From contig VGFA01000004.1 in NCBI GenBank assembly GCA_016869025.1, positions 1 to 64,000 on the forward strand: DNA of 64,000 nt, written 5' to 3'. Of the stretch, positions 41,698-49,699 are shown piece after piece; position 1 is the stretch's first letter; every line of letters begins with the position of its first letter. The DNA is from Armatimonadota bacterium (GTDB lineage: Bacteria; Sysuimicrobiota; Sysuimicrobiia; Sysuimicrobiales; Humicultoraceae). A program made the position numbers and the translations under genes. The notes beneath the pieces were generated by a model. The model saw only the letters and a program-made list of their open reading frames with translations. It did not search any database and was not told where the DNA came from.

Positions 41698-42591
41698 TTA
41701 GTCTTCAGCAAAATAGTCTGAATCCATGCGCTTCACTGCATAGCTCGCAACAGGCGCAACCCCGATGTTGTGCTCAATCATATATCGCGCGAGCTGCTCA
41801 CCATCGATCAGGATAATCTTGCTGTCAATGCGCGAGGCATACTCCGTGGCATCCTTCGAGAAGTCTGAGGTGGTTACGAAGATCCCTTTCCTGGCACGCT
41901 GACCCTGAAGAGCGCCGGCAAACTTCTGAATCTCGGGCCGAGGAACCGTGCTCGACCAGCGCTTTGCTTGAACGTATATGATGTCGAGACCCAGTTTATC
42001 CTCCTTGATGATTCCGTCAATCCCCTCATCCCCTGACCTGCCGGCGGCTTGCCCAGCATCCTTCAGTGAACCCCCGTAGCCCATGCTAACTAGTAGCTGG
42101 ATGACGATCCTCTCGAACAGGCGGGGGGAACCAGATCTGATCTGCTGAAGCAACTCGCTGGCAAGGTTGTCCTGCAATGTTTGAATGGCTTGCTCCAAGA
42201 GCTCCTGTGGCGTCTCGTCAGTCGGCTGCTCCTGCTGCTTCTCCCGCTTCAAGGCGCGAAACTCTTGGAACTCGGGGAACTGCTCGAGGAATGCAACATC
42301 TATCTTCAATGGGCATGTGGCAAGAACCTCGCGACCTCTTTGCGTTATCATGATATGCCCACGCCGCGGCATCTCGAGCAATCCGGCCTTCTTCATATAC
42401 GTCCTGGCCCAGCCGACCCGATTGTCGAAGATCGGCTGCTGTCCACTCGGGAGCAAAGCGCGCCGTTCGTCGAGAGTCAGATTGAATTGAGCAGCCAGAT
42501 TATCGATTGCCTCGCGCAGAGTGTGCTCCTTCGCATCACCGGCGAATGTGAGCAGCGGCAGCATGATGCTCTGATAATCAGGGATTGCCAT
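41698..42591 (-). CDS. Mrr-type restriction endonuclease (integron cassette)
   Basis: 297 residues. An N-terminal winged-helix Mrr_N domain (PDYQSIMLPLLTFAGDAKEHTLREAID... GLLEMPRRGHIMITQRG) and a C-terminal PD-(D/E)xK catalytic domain (FERIVIQLLVSMGYGGS... GDEGIDGIIKEDKLGLDIIYVQAKRW, with Asp and QAK as active residues). Mrr-like enzymes cut modified DNA. Base composition is markedly less GC-rich than the chromosome, which suits an acquired defence cassette. The ATG at 42591 follows AAGGGAG. Confidence 0.88.
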   Translation of the reverse strand: MAIPDYQSIMLPLLTFAGDAKEHTLREAIDNLAAQFNLTLDERRALLPSGQQPIFDNRVGWARTYMKKAGLLEMPRRGHIMITQRGREVLATCPLKIDVAFLEQFPEFQEFRALKREKQQEQPTDETPQELLEQAIQTLQDNLASELLQQIRSGSPRLFERIVIQLLVSMGYGGSLKDAGQAAGRSGDEGIDGIIKEDKLGLDIIYVQAKRWSSTVPRPEIQKFAGALQGQRARKGIFVTTSDFSKDATEYASRIDSKIILIDGEQLARYMIEHNIGVAPVASYAVKRMDSDYFAED

Positions 42592-42622
42592 TTCGAGCTC
42601 CCTTCATCCCCGGCATCAAGAG

Positions 42623-42724
42623 CGCTAACGGCCTCGAGCTGAGCCGCCTGGCCAGCCCAAGGTTAGTATGGATCGCAATTCAAGGAACCGGGCTGGCCAG
42701 GTCGGCTCCAGCGAGTTGTTAGGC
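42623..42724. other. attC recombination site (cassette junction)
   Basis: 102 bases bounded by CGCTAAC (42623-42629) and GTTAGGC (42718-42724). GAGCCG-CCTGGCCAGCCC pairs with GGGCTGGCCAGG-T-CGGCTC with one extra T at the same place as in the 41103-41204 site. Length, stem position and the T bulge are the same, so the two sites belong to one attC family. The deaminase stop codon (TAA) lies inside the GCCTAAC box, typical of cassettes. Confidence 0.9.
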
Positions 42725-43213
42725 GGATGACGGACTACCCGCCTTGCCATATAGACACAGATCGGCCTCGTCCGGGGAGAAGACCCGGAAGAGGGCCACG
42801 CAATCCTCTTGAAGGCAGCCGCCATCGAATCCGTGGATCCTGGCTTTCATGTAGGGGTTCGCCTCCAGCGCAATGCGGCCCGCGGTGTAGTTATCCAGCA
42901 TCCCAAACACGATGTTCCTGATGTTGGCCATCACGATTGCGCCGATGCACATCGGGCAGGGCTCACAGGTAGTGTACATGGTGCATTCGGGCCCGTGGAG
43001 CTTGAGGAAGCTGGCCGAGGCAAGGATCGCTTGAAGTTCAGCGTGGGCAACGTCGCTTGAGGCCGACTGGAATGCATTGGAGCCCCGAGCGACGATCCGC
43101 CCTTCGTGGACGATGATGGCGCCGATCGGCCTATCGCCACGCTCAAGGGCCTTCTCGGCCTCCTCGAGAGCCAGCCGCATGAAGCGCTCGTCAGTTGAAT
43201 CAGAGATACTCAT
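42719..43213 (-). CDS. Zinc-dependent nucleoside/nucleotide deaminase (integron cassette)
   Basis: A 164-residue cytidine-deaminase-fold protein: HAELQAIL supplies the zinc ligand His and catalytic Glu, and CEPCPMCIGAIVMA the two zinc Cys. Relatives include guanine deaminases and tRNA-specific adenosine deaminases; AIIVHEGRIVARGSN and the C-terminus resemble small nucleoside deaminases. ATG 43213 or the ATG 11 codons later may start the protein. It is the first cassette next to attI. Confidence 0.85.
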   Translation of the reverse strand: MSISDSTDERFMRLALEEAEKALERGDRPIGAIIVHEGRIVARGSNAFQSASSDVAHAELQAILASASFLKLHGPECTMYTTCEPCPMCIGAIVMANIRNIVFGMLDNYTAGRIALEANPYMKARIHGFDGGCLQEDCVALFRVFSPDEADLCLYGKAGSPSSA

Positions 43214-43277
43214 CGTTCCACTTAGGGCAGAAGGTGGTTAGAAGTGGAAGGCTCGCTGCAAGCAGGGAGCTCCATCC

Positions 43278-43569
43278 GCCTAACAAGAATTGGACAGACC
43301 TGCCTAGCATCCCAAACACAGCGAGCCCTGCAGTCTAGCGCCTGTCACCGTTTCCCCCCTGGCCCCACAATCTTCCTTATGATCCCTGCCCGCGACGCGC
43401 TCCCTGTAACCGTGATAGGCAGACCTGTCTAGTCCGGCGTCACTGGTGCTCCGGCACCGCTCCGGCGCGCCAGCCGTCCTTGGCCCCCATTATCACGCGC
43501 CGGTGATGCCTCTGCAATCCTGGGAGGACCTCTGCCGACCGGTGGCCCACCGTCGCCTAGCCACCTACT
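43278..43569 (-). other. attI region of the integron
   Basis: Begins with the core GCCTAAC (43278-43284, GTTAGGC on the minus strand), where cassettes insert. Two direct 16-base repeats (GGACAGACCTGCCTAG at 43292-43307 and AGGCAGACCTGTCTAG at 43417-43432, 13 of 16 identical) look like integrase-binding sites, as known for attI1. It lies at the 3' side of intI, between intI and the cassettes, and has a decayed copy at 318-605. No gene is seen in the stretch. Confidence 0.75.
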
Positions 43570-44427
43570 CTACACCCCGGTCAGCCGATCGGCTGGGCTC
43601 CGGACCGCCCCGGGGCCGCGGTTCAGCACGTGCGTATAGATCATGGTCGTGCCCACGTCCCGGTGCCCCAGCAGCTCCTGGATCGTCCGGATGTCGTGCC
43701 CATCCTCGAGCAGGTGGGTGGCAAACGAATGGCGGAGGATGTGGCAGGTCGCGTGCCTGGCAATCCCGGCCCGGCGGGTGGCCGGGAAGACCCACTGCCA
43801 GCCCCACTCTTGGCCCGCGTTGGCGTATTTCCGCATCAGGGCGCCGGGGAGCTCAACCCAGCCGGCACAGCGCGTGAGCTCCCGCTCATGCAGCCGCCTC
43901 ACGGACTCAAGGTGCCGAGCAAGCTCAGCTTTGACGGAAGCGGGCAGCATCGTCACGCGGTCCCTGTCCCCCTTGCCGGCCCGCACCACAATCTGGTTCG
44001 ACGCGAAGTCGATGTCCTTCACGCGCAGCCGGGCGCACTCGAGTACGCGCAGCCCTGCTCCATACAAGAGCAGCGCCATCAGGCGCGGGACGCCATGGAG
44101 ATGGCCAAGCAGCGCCCGCACCTCATCGCGGGCCAGGACAACAGGGAGCCTACGGGAGCGCTTCGCCTGCACGAGACCGTCGAGCCAGGGGACCTCCTGC
44201 CCGAGCACCTCGCGGTAGAGGAACAGGAGCGCGCTCAGGGCCTGGTTCTGCGTGGAGGCGGCCACCTTTCCCTGAACGGCGAGAGCCGTGAGGAACTGTG
44301 TGAGTTCCGCGGCGCCCATCTCGGCTGGATGGCGCTTGCCGTGGAACAGGATGTACCGGCGGATCCACGCGATGTACGCTTCTTCGGTGCGGCGGCTGTA
44401 GTGGCGCGCGCGGAGCGCGTCTCGCAC
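43570..44427 (-). CDS. intI: Integron integrase
   Basis: A 285-residue tyrosine recombinase. The SAM-like N-terminal domain ([30 protein letters not shown]) precedes the catalytic domain. Arg in [16 protein letters not shown], Lys in GKGDRDR, HxxR in [10 protein letters not shown], His in LLGHRDV and Tyr in TTMIYTH are all present. The IntI-specific patch [19 protein letters not shown] separates it from XerC/D. After FPA the family usually has ~35 further residues before AGI; here [16 protein letters not shown] joins directly, an internal in-frame loss that may affect activity. The GTG start is the only candidate before an upstream stop. It reads in the same direction as its cassettes. Confidence 0.88.
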   Translation of the reverse strand: MRDALRARHYSRRTEEAYIAWIRRYILFHGKRHPAEMGAAELTQFLTALAVQGKVAASTQNQALSALLFLYREVLGQEVPWLDGLVQAKRSRRLPVVLARDEVRALLGHLHGVPRLMALLLYGAGLRVLECARLRVKDIDFASNQIVVRAGKGDRDRVTMLPASVKAELARHLESVRRLHERELTRCAGWVELPGALMRKYANAGQEWGWQWVFPATRRAGIARHATCHILRHSFATHLLEDGHDIRTIQELLGHRDVGTTMIYTHVLNRGPGAVRSPADRLTGV

Positions 44428-44736
44428 ACGGTCGAGGAGACGCGGCTACCGTGTGCCGGCCGGACCGGCGTCAGAGGTGAAAGGGCTTGTCACGCAGACG
44501 TCCCCTCACCTTCGGGCATTCCAACACTCAGTCCCTCGTACCGGTGATCGGTCAAGCGGGGCGCTGTATGTGGGGGCTCGGTCGCAGCCAAGCCCTGTCG
44601 CAGCCGGGGACTGGACCGGGGCCGTCCTCCCGGTTGCCGTACTTGGTGGCAACCGGTGTCTGGCGCGTGCGGAGCGACAGAGCACTCGTCTCCCTGAATC
44701 CATCGCTCAAGACGCAGGCCGTGGCGGGCGTTCTAG

Positions 44737-44866
44737 GGCTGGAGGCGGGTGCCGGCCGAAAAGCGCGCCGCGGTGCTGCTGCGCGCCGCGGACATCCTGC
44801 GCCGACGTCGCCGAGGCGATCGGCTTCCTCAAGTACTACGCCCGTGAGGCGCTGCGCAACGCCCCC
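44737..44866 (+). pseudogene. Fragment of 1-pyrroline-5-carboxylate dehydrogenase
   Basis: Two frames in succession give GWRRVPAEKRAAVLLRAADI and then DVAEAIGFLKYYAREALR, consecutive segments of the P5CDH half of PutA/RocA-type enzymes. The part that normally lies between (about 20 residues) is missing and the frame changes; stops and unrelated sequence surround both. It is a broken relic next to the integrase 5' side. The rest of 44428-44957 holds nothing I recognise apart from the small frame at 44836-44961. Confidence 0.6.
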
Positions 44867-44961
44867 ACCATTCGCATCCGCAGGAAGAGCTGCGCCCGGT
44901 GGCGCACCAGGTGCTCGCGAGCATACCACACCGCGTCGAGTCCATCGAGGGTGGCTGTCAC
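44836..44961 (-). CDS. Possible small protein coupled to the SRAP gene
   Basis: A 41-codon frame starts with GTG overlapping the SRAP stop as GTGA (44958-44961) and reads ATLDGLDAVWYAREHLVRHRAQ and on to a TAG at 44836. The overlap arrangement occurs often in this genome between real genes. It has no recognised family and lies over the P5CDH relic, so it may be the start of a truncated gene or chance. Confidence 0.25.
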   Translation of the reverse strand: MTATLDGLDAVWYAREHLVRHRAQLFLRMRMVGALRSASRA

Positions 44962-45647
44962 TGTTGGAAACCTGTCACCGGCGGCGGCAGGGGCTCGATG
45001 AGGTCGGGTGAGTCGTTGGCCGGCGCGTTCACGGTCGTCGAGACCTCATGGGCTTCCATCGGCTCTTCCTCGTAGGGACGGAGCAGGCCCAGCAGCCGGG
45101 CTTCGTCCCCGAAGTCAGGATCCAACCACATCGCCTCCTGGTCCCGGGGGATGATCACCGGCATCCGGTGGTGGATGGGCCGCATGAAGGCGTTGGGCCC
45201 GGTGGTGATGATGGTGCACGTGCCGATTCGCTCGCCCGAGGGCGAGATCCGGGTTTCGTACAGGCCGGCGAACCCAAAGGGCCGACCCGAGACCAGATGC
45301 ACATAGATGGGGCGCTTGCGGGGACCCACCTTCTGCCACTCGTAGAAGCCGTCGGCGATGATCAGACACCGGCGCCGGCGGAACGCCGACCGGAAGGCGG
45401 GCTTCTCGGCCACCGTCTCGGCGCGCGCGTTGATCATCCGGTTTCCGACCGCAGGGTCCTTCGCCCACGAAGGGATCAGCCCCCAGCGGAACTGCACCAG
45501 CTGCCTGCCGCCCTCGTCGTTGATGACGACCAGGTAGTGCCCGGGCGCCACGTTGTAGCTGGGCGCCAGACCGGTGGCCACGCGCACCACTCCGAACGCC
45601 TCCGCGATTGCTGGCACCGGGGTCCTGCGGACGAACCGGCCGCACAT
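44958..45647 (-). CDS. SRAP-family DNA-protein crosslink protein (HMCES/YedK-like)
   Basis: Shields abasic sites in single-stranded DNA by covalent binding through Cys2. The start MCGRF at 45647 gives that Cys; Asn in RMINARAET, Glu in the same motif, and His in HHRMPVII complete the active site. 229 residues is normal. It follows ppa by four bases, so the strong conservation of MCGR overrides the longer frame to 45719. Confidence 0.93.
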   Translation of the reverse strand: MCGRFVRRTPVPAIAEAFGVVRVATGLAPSYNVAPGHYLVVINDEGGRQLVQFRWGLIPSWAKDPAVGNRMINARAETVAEKPAFRSAFRRRRCLIIADGFYEWQKVGPRKRPIYVHLVSGRPFGFAGLYETRISPSGERIGTCTIITTGPNAFMRPIHHRMPVIIPRDQEAMWLDPDFGDEARLLGLLRPYEEEPMEAHEVSTTVNAPANDSPDLIEPLPPPVTGFQQ

Positions 45648-45651
45648 GGGG

Positions 45652-46161
45652 TCAGCGCGTCGGGCCGTGCGCGTTGGCGAAGGATAGCTGGGCCTCACCC
45701 ACCAGGCGTCGGGCCTCAACGGCGCCGGCCCAGCCGCGAATCTCGACTGGCTTCTGCTCGAGCGTCTTGTAGACCGTGAAGAAGTGCTGCACCTCCTTGA
45801 GGAAGTGCGGTGGCACGTGCTCCAGTTCGGTCACGCCGTCGAAGCGCGGATCGCCCACGGGCACGGCAAGCACCTTCTGGTCGTGCCCCTTCTCGTCGTG
45901 CATGTCCAGCACGCCGATGGGGCGCACCTCCACCAGGCAGCCAGGGAACGTGGGCTCGTAGGTGAAGATCAGCACGTCCAGGTGGTCGCCGTCGTCGGCC
46001 AGGGTGTCCACTATGAACCCGTAGTCGGCCGGGTAGTGCAGCGGCGAGTAGAGCACCCGGTCGAGCCGGATCCCGCCGCGGACAGGGTCCAGTTCGTACT
46101 TGTTTCGGCTGCCGCGCGGAACCTCGACATGGGCCAGCACGGTCACGGCTCGTTCGGTCAT
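45652..46161 (-). CDS. ppa: Inorganic pyrophosphatase
   Basis: Hydrolyses pyrophosphate to phosphate, pulling biosynthetic reactions. Family I bacterial type, 169 residues: VEVPRGSRNKYELD, LHYPADYGFI and the Asp triad DDGDHLDVLI, plus KDFxxYK-like VQHFFTVYKTLE. ATG 46161 overlaps the arsC stop as ATGA. Confidence 0.95.
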   Translation of the reverse strand: MTERAVTVLAHVEVPRGSRNKYELDPVRGGIRLDRVLYSPLHYPADYGFIVDTLADDGDHLDVLIFTYEPTFPGCLVEVRPIGVLDMHDEKGHDQKVLAVPVGDPRFDGVTELEHVPPHFLKEVQHFFTVYKTLEQKPVEIRGWAGAVEARRLVGEAQLSFANAHGPTR

Positions 46162-46592
46162 CCCCGTCTCCCTCCGTTGGGCCCGGCCGCCCCCGTGTCG
46201 CGATCCGCCAGGTCCCGAACCAGCGCTTGGATACGGCCGGCCAGGTCGTCGCGGATCGCGCGGTAGAACGTGAGATCACCGCCGGCCGGATTCGGCAGCG
46301 GCCAGTGCATGCTGCGCGCCCCTGGCACCACCGGGCACGCCTCCTCGGCGCATAGGCCCACCACCAGTTCGACGTCGGGCCCCAGGGCCGCCTGCAGTGG
46401 CTTGGGCACGTGGCCACTGATGTCCACGCCGATCTCGCGCATGATCGTCACGGCCTCCTCGCGCACGCGCTCCCCGGGGTCCGTGCCCGCGGACCCAGCC
46501 CGCCAGCCCGCAGGCGCCAGGGCGTTGAATAGCCCCTCCGCCATCTGCGACCGGGCGGAGTTGTGCACTCAGAGAAACAGGACCTGTCGCAT
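46158..46592 (-). CDS. arsC: ArsC-family arsenate reductase/LMW phosphatase, probable selenoprotein
   Basis: A 144-residue protein if TGA at 46569-46571 is read as selenocysteine. ATG 46592 follows GGGGGGAGCAG; the start MRQVLFL-U-VHNSARSQMAEG matches the family P-loop Cys-x5-Arg with Sec8 in place of the nucleophilic Cys. Cys81 and Cys86 (LCAEEACPVVPG) match the two further redox cysteines of thioredoxin-coupled ArsC. Stopping at the TGA would leave 7 residues; restarting at the next codon (GTG) would lack the catalytic residue. A hairpin directly after the TGA looks like a bacterial SECIS. The alternative is a nonsense mutation. Confidence 0.8.
46536..46560 (-). promoter_or_regulatory. Bacterial SECIS-like hairpin
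   Basis: Eight bases after the TGA, CTCCGCC and GGCGGAG form a perfect 7-bp stem around an 11-base loop CGGTCGCAGAT. A G lies in the first two loop bases and the loop begins 15 bases behind the TGA, close to what bacterial SelB-binding elements need. The stem lies in coding sequence, so its conservation among relatives would be telling. Confidence 0.6.
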
Positions 46593-46726
46593 CTGCTCCC
46601 CCCTCGAGGAGCCAGTTCTGTCCCGCGCGGAGGATTCCTGGCCGGCCCGGGCCGGACGCGGCAGGCGCCCGGTTACGGCGTGCCGAACTGCCTGTCCAAG
46701 GCACAACGTGGCTTGGGGGGAGGAGC

Positions 46727-47344
46727 ATGCCGCTGCAACTGCTGCCCAGAGAGGATATCTTCTTCGACCTGTTCAACCAGGCGGCCGACAACGTGCTCCA
46801 GGCGGCGCGGCAGCTCAGGGACTTGATGGACGACTACCGCGACGTCGAGCAGCGGGCGGCCGCGATCAAGGCCCTGGAGGACCGGGGCGATGAGATTACC
46901 CACTCGATTATTGACCGCCTCAATCGCACATTCGTCGTACCCCTGGACCGCGAGGACATATTCGACCTGGCCAAGGATCTCGACGACGTGCTGGACTGGA
47001 TCGAGGCGGCCTCGGCGCGGATGGCCGTCTACCGAATCCCGCGGTCCAGCGGTGAGGCGCGAGAGATGGCTCACATCATCGTCAGCGAGTGCGAGGCAAT
47101 CGTCGAAGCCGTGGGCAACCTGCGCCGGCTCGACCGGATCGAGGGGCCCATCCGCGAGATCAACCGCCTGGAGAATCTGGCCGACCACGTACAGCGGGAG
47201 GCCATTGCACGACTCTTCACCGAGGAAGCCGATCCCATCGAGATCATCAAATGGAAGGAGGTCTACGAGACCCTGGAGGAAGCCACCGACCGGGGCGAGC
47301 ACGTCGCGCACGTGCTCCAGGGCATCCATGCGAAGAACCTGTAG
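46727..47344 (+). CDS. DUF47/PhoU-like protein, Pit accessory
   Basis: A 205-residue all-helical protein (ALEDRGDEITHSIIDRLNRTFVVPLDREDIFDLAKDLDDVLDWIEAAS) of the PhoU-like DUF47 family, which accompanies PiT transporters and probably gates phosphate uptake. ATG 46727 follows GGGGGGAGGAG. The transporter gene starts 48 bases downstream. Confidence 0.92.
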   Translation: MPLQLLPREDIFFDLFNQAADNVLQAARQLRDLMDDYRDVEQRAAAIKALEDRGDEITHSIIDRLNRTFVVPLDREDIFDLAKDLDDVLDWIEAASARMAVYRIPRSSGEAREMAHIIVSECEAIVEAVGNLRRLDRIEGPIREINRLENLADHVQREAIARLFTEEADPIEIIKWKEVYETLEEATDRGEHVAHVLQGIHAKNL

Positions 47345-47392
47345 CGCCGCAGGCCCAGACGCGGCGAGCCCTCCCACGGCACGGACCCGCTG

Positions 47393-48388
47393 ATGGACCT
47401 GGCCCTCCCCGCCGGGCTGATACCCATTCTCCTGCTGGTACTCGCGGCCGAGTTCGTCAACGGCTGGACCGACGCGCCCAACGCCATTGCCACCGTAGTA
47501 TCCACGCGCGTGCTGACCCCATCGGTGGCGGTGGTCATGGCTACGGTTATGAACGTCCTGGGCACAATGGCCGGCACCGCCGTGGCCGCGACGATCGGCA
47601 AGGGGATCGTGCGCGCCGAGGTCATTGACCCGATCACAATCGCCGCCGCGATGCTGGCCATCGTGGTGTGGAGCACGCTGGCCTGGTGGCACGGGCTCCC
47701 CACAAGCGAGAGCCACGCGCTGGTGGCGGCGCTGTCCGGGGCAGGGCTGGCCACCGCCGGCCCGGGCGTGCTGCTGTGGGATGGCTGGCGCAAGGTGATA
47801 ATCGGCCTGGGGTTCTCGTCGGTGCTCGGCTTCTCGGGCGGATTCCTGCTACTGCTGGCGGTCTCCTGGTGGTTCACGAAGACCCCGCTGGGCCTGGCGC
47901 GCCGCCTGTTCGGACGCCTGCAGATCTTCTCCGCCGCCTTCATGGCGTTCAGCCACGGGAGCAACGACGGCCAGAAGTTCATCGGGGTCTTCGCCCTGAC
48001 CCTGGTGCTGGGAGGAGTCCTGCCCGAGTTCCAGATCCCCTTTTGGGTGATTCTCCTGTGCGCGGTCACGATGGGGATCGGCACGGCGCTGGGCGGATGG
48101 CGGATCGTGCACACGATGGGGATGCGCCTGACCAAGCTCGAGCCCTACCAGGGGTTTGCAGCCGAGACGGCCGCCGCCTCTGCTATCGAGCTGGCCAGCC
48201 GTCTCGGCATCCCCGTGAGCACGACCCACACCATCAACACCGCGATCATGGGCGTCGGCGCGACGCGGCGCCTCTCCGCGGTCCGGTGGGGCGTCGGCCT
48301 GGAGATCGTGGCGGCCTGGGTGCTGACCTTCCCCGTCTGCGCGCTGATCGCCTGGGTGGCCGCCGCGCTGCTGCGCCGGGTGTTCTAG
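47393..48388 (+). CDS. pit: PiT-family inorganic phosphate transporter
   Basis: A 331-residue transporter with about ten membrane helices and the duplicated PiT signature: FVNGWTDAPNAIATVVSTR near the N-terminus and FMAFSHGSNDGQKFIGVFAL in the middle; PTSESHALVAALSGAG and PVSTTHTINTAIMGVGATRR follow in each half. Takes up phosphate by symport. Ends overlapping the convergent DEAD-box gene by four bases. Confidence 0.95.
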   Translation: MDLALPAGLIPILLLVLAAEFVNGWTDAPNAIATVVSTRVLTPSVAVVMATVMNVLGTMAGTAVAATIGKGIVRAEVIDPITIAAAMLAIVVWSTLAWWHGLPTSESHALVAALSGAGLATAGPGVLLWDGWRKVIIGLGFSSVLGFSGGFLLLLAVSWWFTKTPLGLARRLFGRLQIFSAAFMAFSHGSNDGQKFIGVFALTLVLGGVLPEFQIPFWVILLCAVTMGIGTALGGWRIVHTMGMRLTKLEPYQGFAAETAAASAIELASRLGIPVSTTHTINTAIMGVGATRRLSAVRWGVGLEIVAAWVLTFPVCALIAWVAAALLRRVF

Positions 48389-49518
48389 CGGTACAGCGGC
48401 AGCGGGTGCGGCTGGAGCGCCGGACCGATCCGCCGCTTCAGCAGGTCGAACACTTCCATGTCGTACTGACCTACAAAGGTGACCGCCTCGCCTGCACGGC
48501 CGGCCCTGGCAGTGCGGCCGATCCTGTGAATGTAGGTATCCACGTCCTCGGGCATGTCGAAGTTAATCACGTGCGAGATGTCGGGAAGGTCCAGCCCGCG
48601 GGCGGCCACGTTGGTGGCCACCAGCACCTGGGCCTTGCCCTTGGCGAAGGCGGTCAGCGCGCGCACCCGCGCGCCCTGGGTCATGTCGCCGTGGATCACC
48701 TCTACCGGCTGACCGCGCTCACGCAGGATCTTCGCAAGGCGATCGGTGCCACGGCGGGTCCGCCGAAAGACAAGGGCAGAGGGCACGTCGCCGCTGGTCA
48801 GCAGCAGCCGCAGCGCCCGCACCTTGTCCTGCTCGGCCACTTCCAGGTAGTACTGCGTGACCGTATCCACCGTGGGCATCGTGGCGGCAACCCTAACCCA
48901 CGCCGGGTTGCGCATGTGCCGCGCCGCGATTGTGGACACCGCGTCGGGCAGCGTGGCCGAGAACAGAGCGGTCTGGCGCGCCGGCGGCGTCCGCCGGAGG
49001 ATCTCCTCAACGTCGGGCAGGAAGCCCATGTCCAGCATCCGGTCGGCTTCGTCCAGAACAAGGAACCGTACGCCGTCGAGCTTCACGGATCCCCGGGAGA
49101 TGTGATCGAGCAGGCGGCCCGGCGTGGCCACGGCCACCTGAACGCCGGATCGCAGCGCGCTGAGCTGCCGTTCGATGGGCTGCCCGCCGTACAGCGCGGT
49201 AACACGGAGCCTAGGTCCACCCAGCGCGCGCACGGCGTCCGCGATCTGCAGGGCCAGCTCGCGGGTGGGTGAAAGTATGAGCGCCTGGATCCCTCGGGCG
49301 TTACGGTCGAGGCGCTCCAGCATGGGAATCACATAGGCACCGGTCTTACCGGAGCCGGTCTGGGCCTGGCCGGCCACATCGTGCCCGGCGGCCAGCTTTG
49401 GAATCACCTTCAACTGAATCGGGGTGGGTTCGGTCCACCCAAGACGGGATATCGCCCGGATGGTCTCCGGACGCAGTACGAGGCCGCCGAACGCGGTCTC
49501 GTGCGTTGAAATAGAAAT
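48385..49518 (-). CDS. DEAD-box RNA helicase
   Basis: About 377 residues of RecA-like core: Q motif GWTEPTPIQ, Walker A AQTGSGKT, PTRELALQ, TPGRLLDH, VLDEADRMLDMGF, SATLP, and HRIGRTARAG. No ATG, GTG or TTG precedes the Q motif in frame. An excellent ribosome site AGGAGGT lies 8 bases before an ATT (49518) and 5 before a CTG (49521), so a non-standard start is likely; the first TTG (49413) would remove the Q motif. A leader of nearly 180 bases with a strong hairpin precedes it, as in cold-inducible helicase genes. The short C-terminus lacks a recognisable RNA-binding extension. Confidence 0.9.
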   Translation of the reverse strand: MSISTHETAFGGLVLRPETIRAISRLGWTEPTPIQLKVIPKLAAGHDVAGQAQTGSGKTGAYVIPMLERLDRNARGIQALILSPTRELALQIADAVRALGGPRLRVTALYGGQPIERQLSALRSGVQVAVATPGRLLDHISRGSVKLDGVRFLVLDEADRMLDMGFLPDVEEILRRTPPARQTALFSATLPDAVSTIAARHMRNPAWVRVAATMPTVDTVTQYYLEVAEQDKVRALRLLLTSGDVPSALVFRRTRRGTDRLAKILRERGQPVEVIHGDMTQGARVRALTAFAKGKAQVLVATNVAARGLDLPDISHVINFDMPEDVDTYIHRIGRTARAGRAGEAVTFVGQYDMEVFDLLKRRIGPALQPHPLPLYR

Positions 49519-49630
49519 CAGACTTACCTCCTGATTAGACCCGGGGGAAACCCGGGCCGGGTTTGAGCCGGCATCCTGCGCGTGCCCACCGGTCCACCCA
49601 GCCCTGGTGAGAGAAACTCCGCGGACACAT

Positions 49631-49665
49631 GAAACGGGCGACTCAGCAGTTACATCGCCCGTTTC
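49631..49665 (-). promoter_or_regulatory. Hairpin in the DEAD-box helicase leader
   Basis: GAAACGGGCGA (49631-49641) pairs perfectly with TCGCCCGTTTC (49655-49665) around a 13-base loop. It lies in the 180-base gap between the dCMP deaminase stop and the helicase start and could terminate the upstream transcript or regulate the helicase. A second, smaller GC-rich palindrome (CCCGGG...CCCGGG near 49541-49565) lies closer to the start. Confidence 0.5.
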
Positions 49666-49699
49666 GGAAGACGCAACTATGTCGACTAGAGTTACTGTA

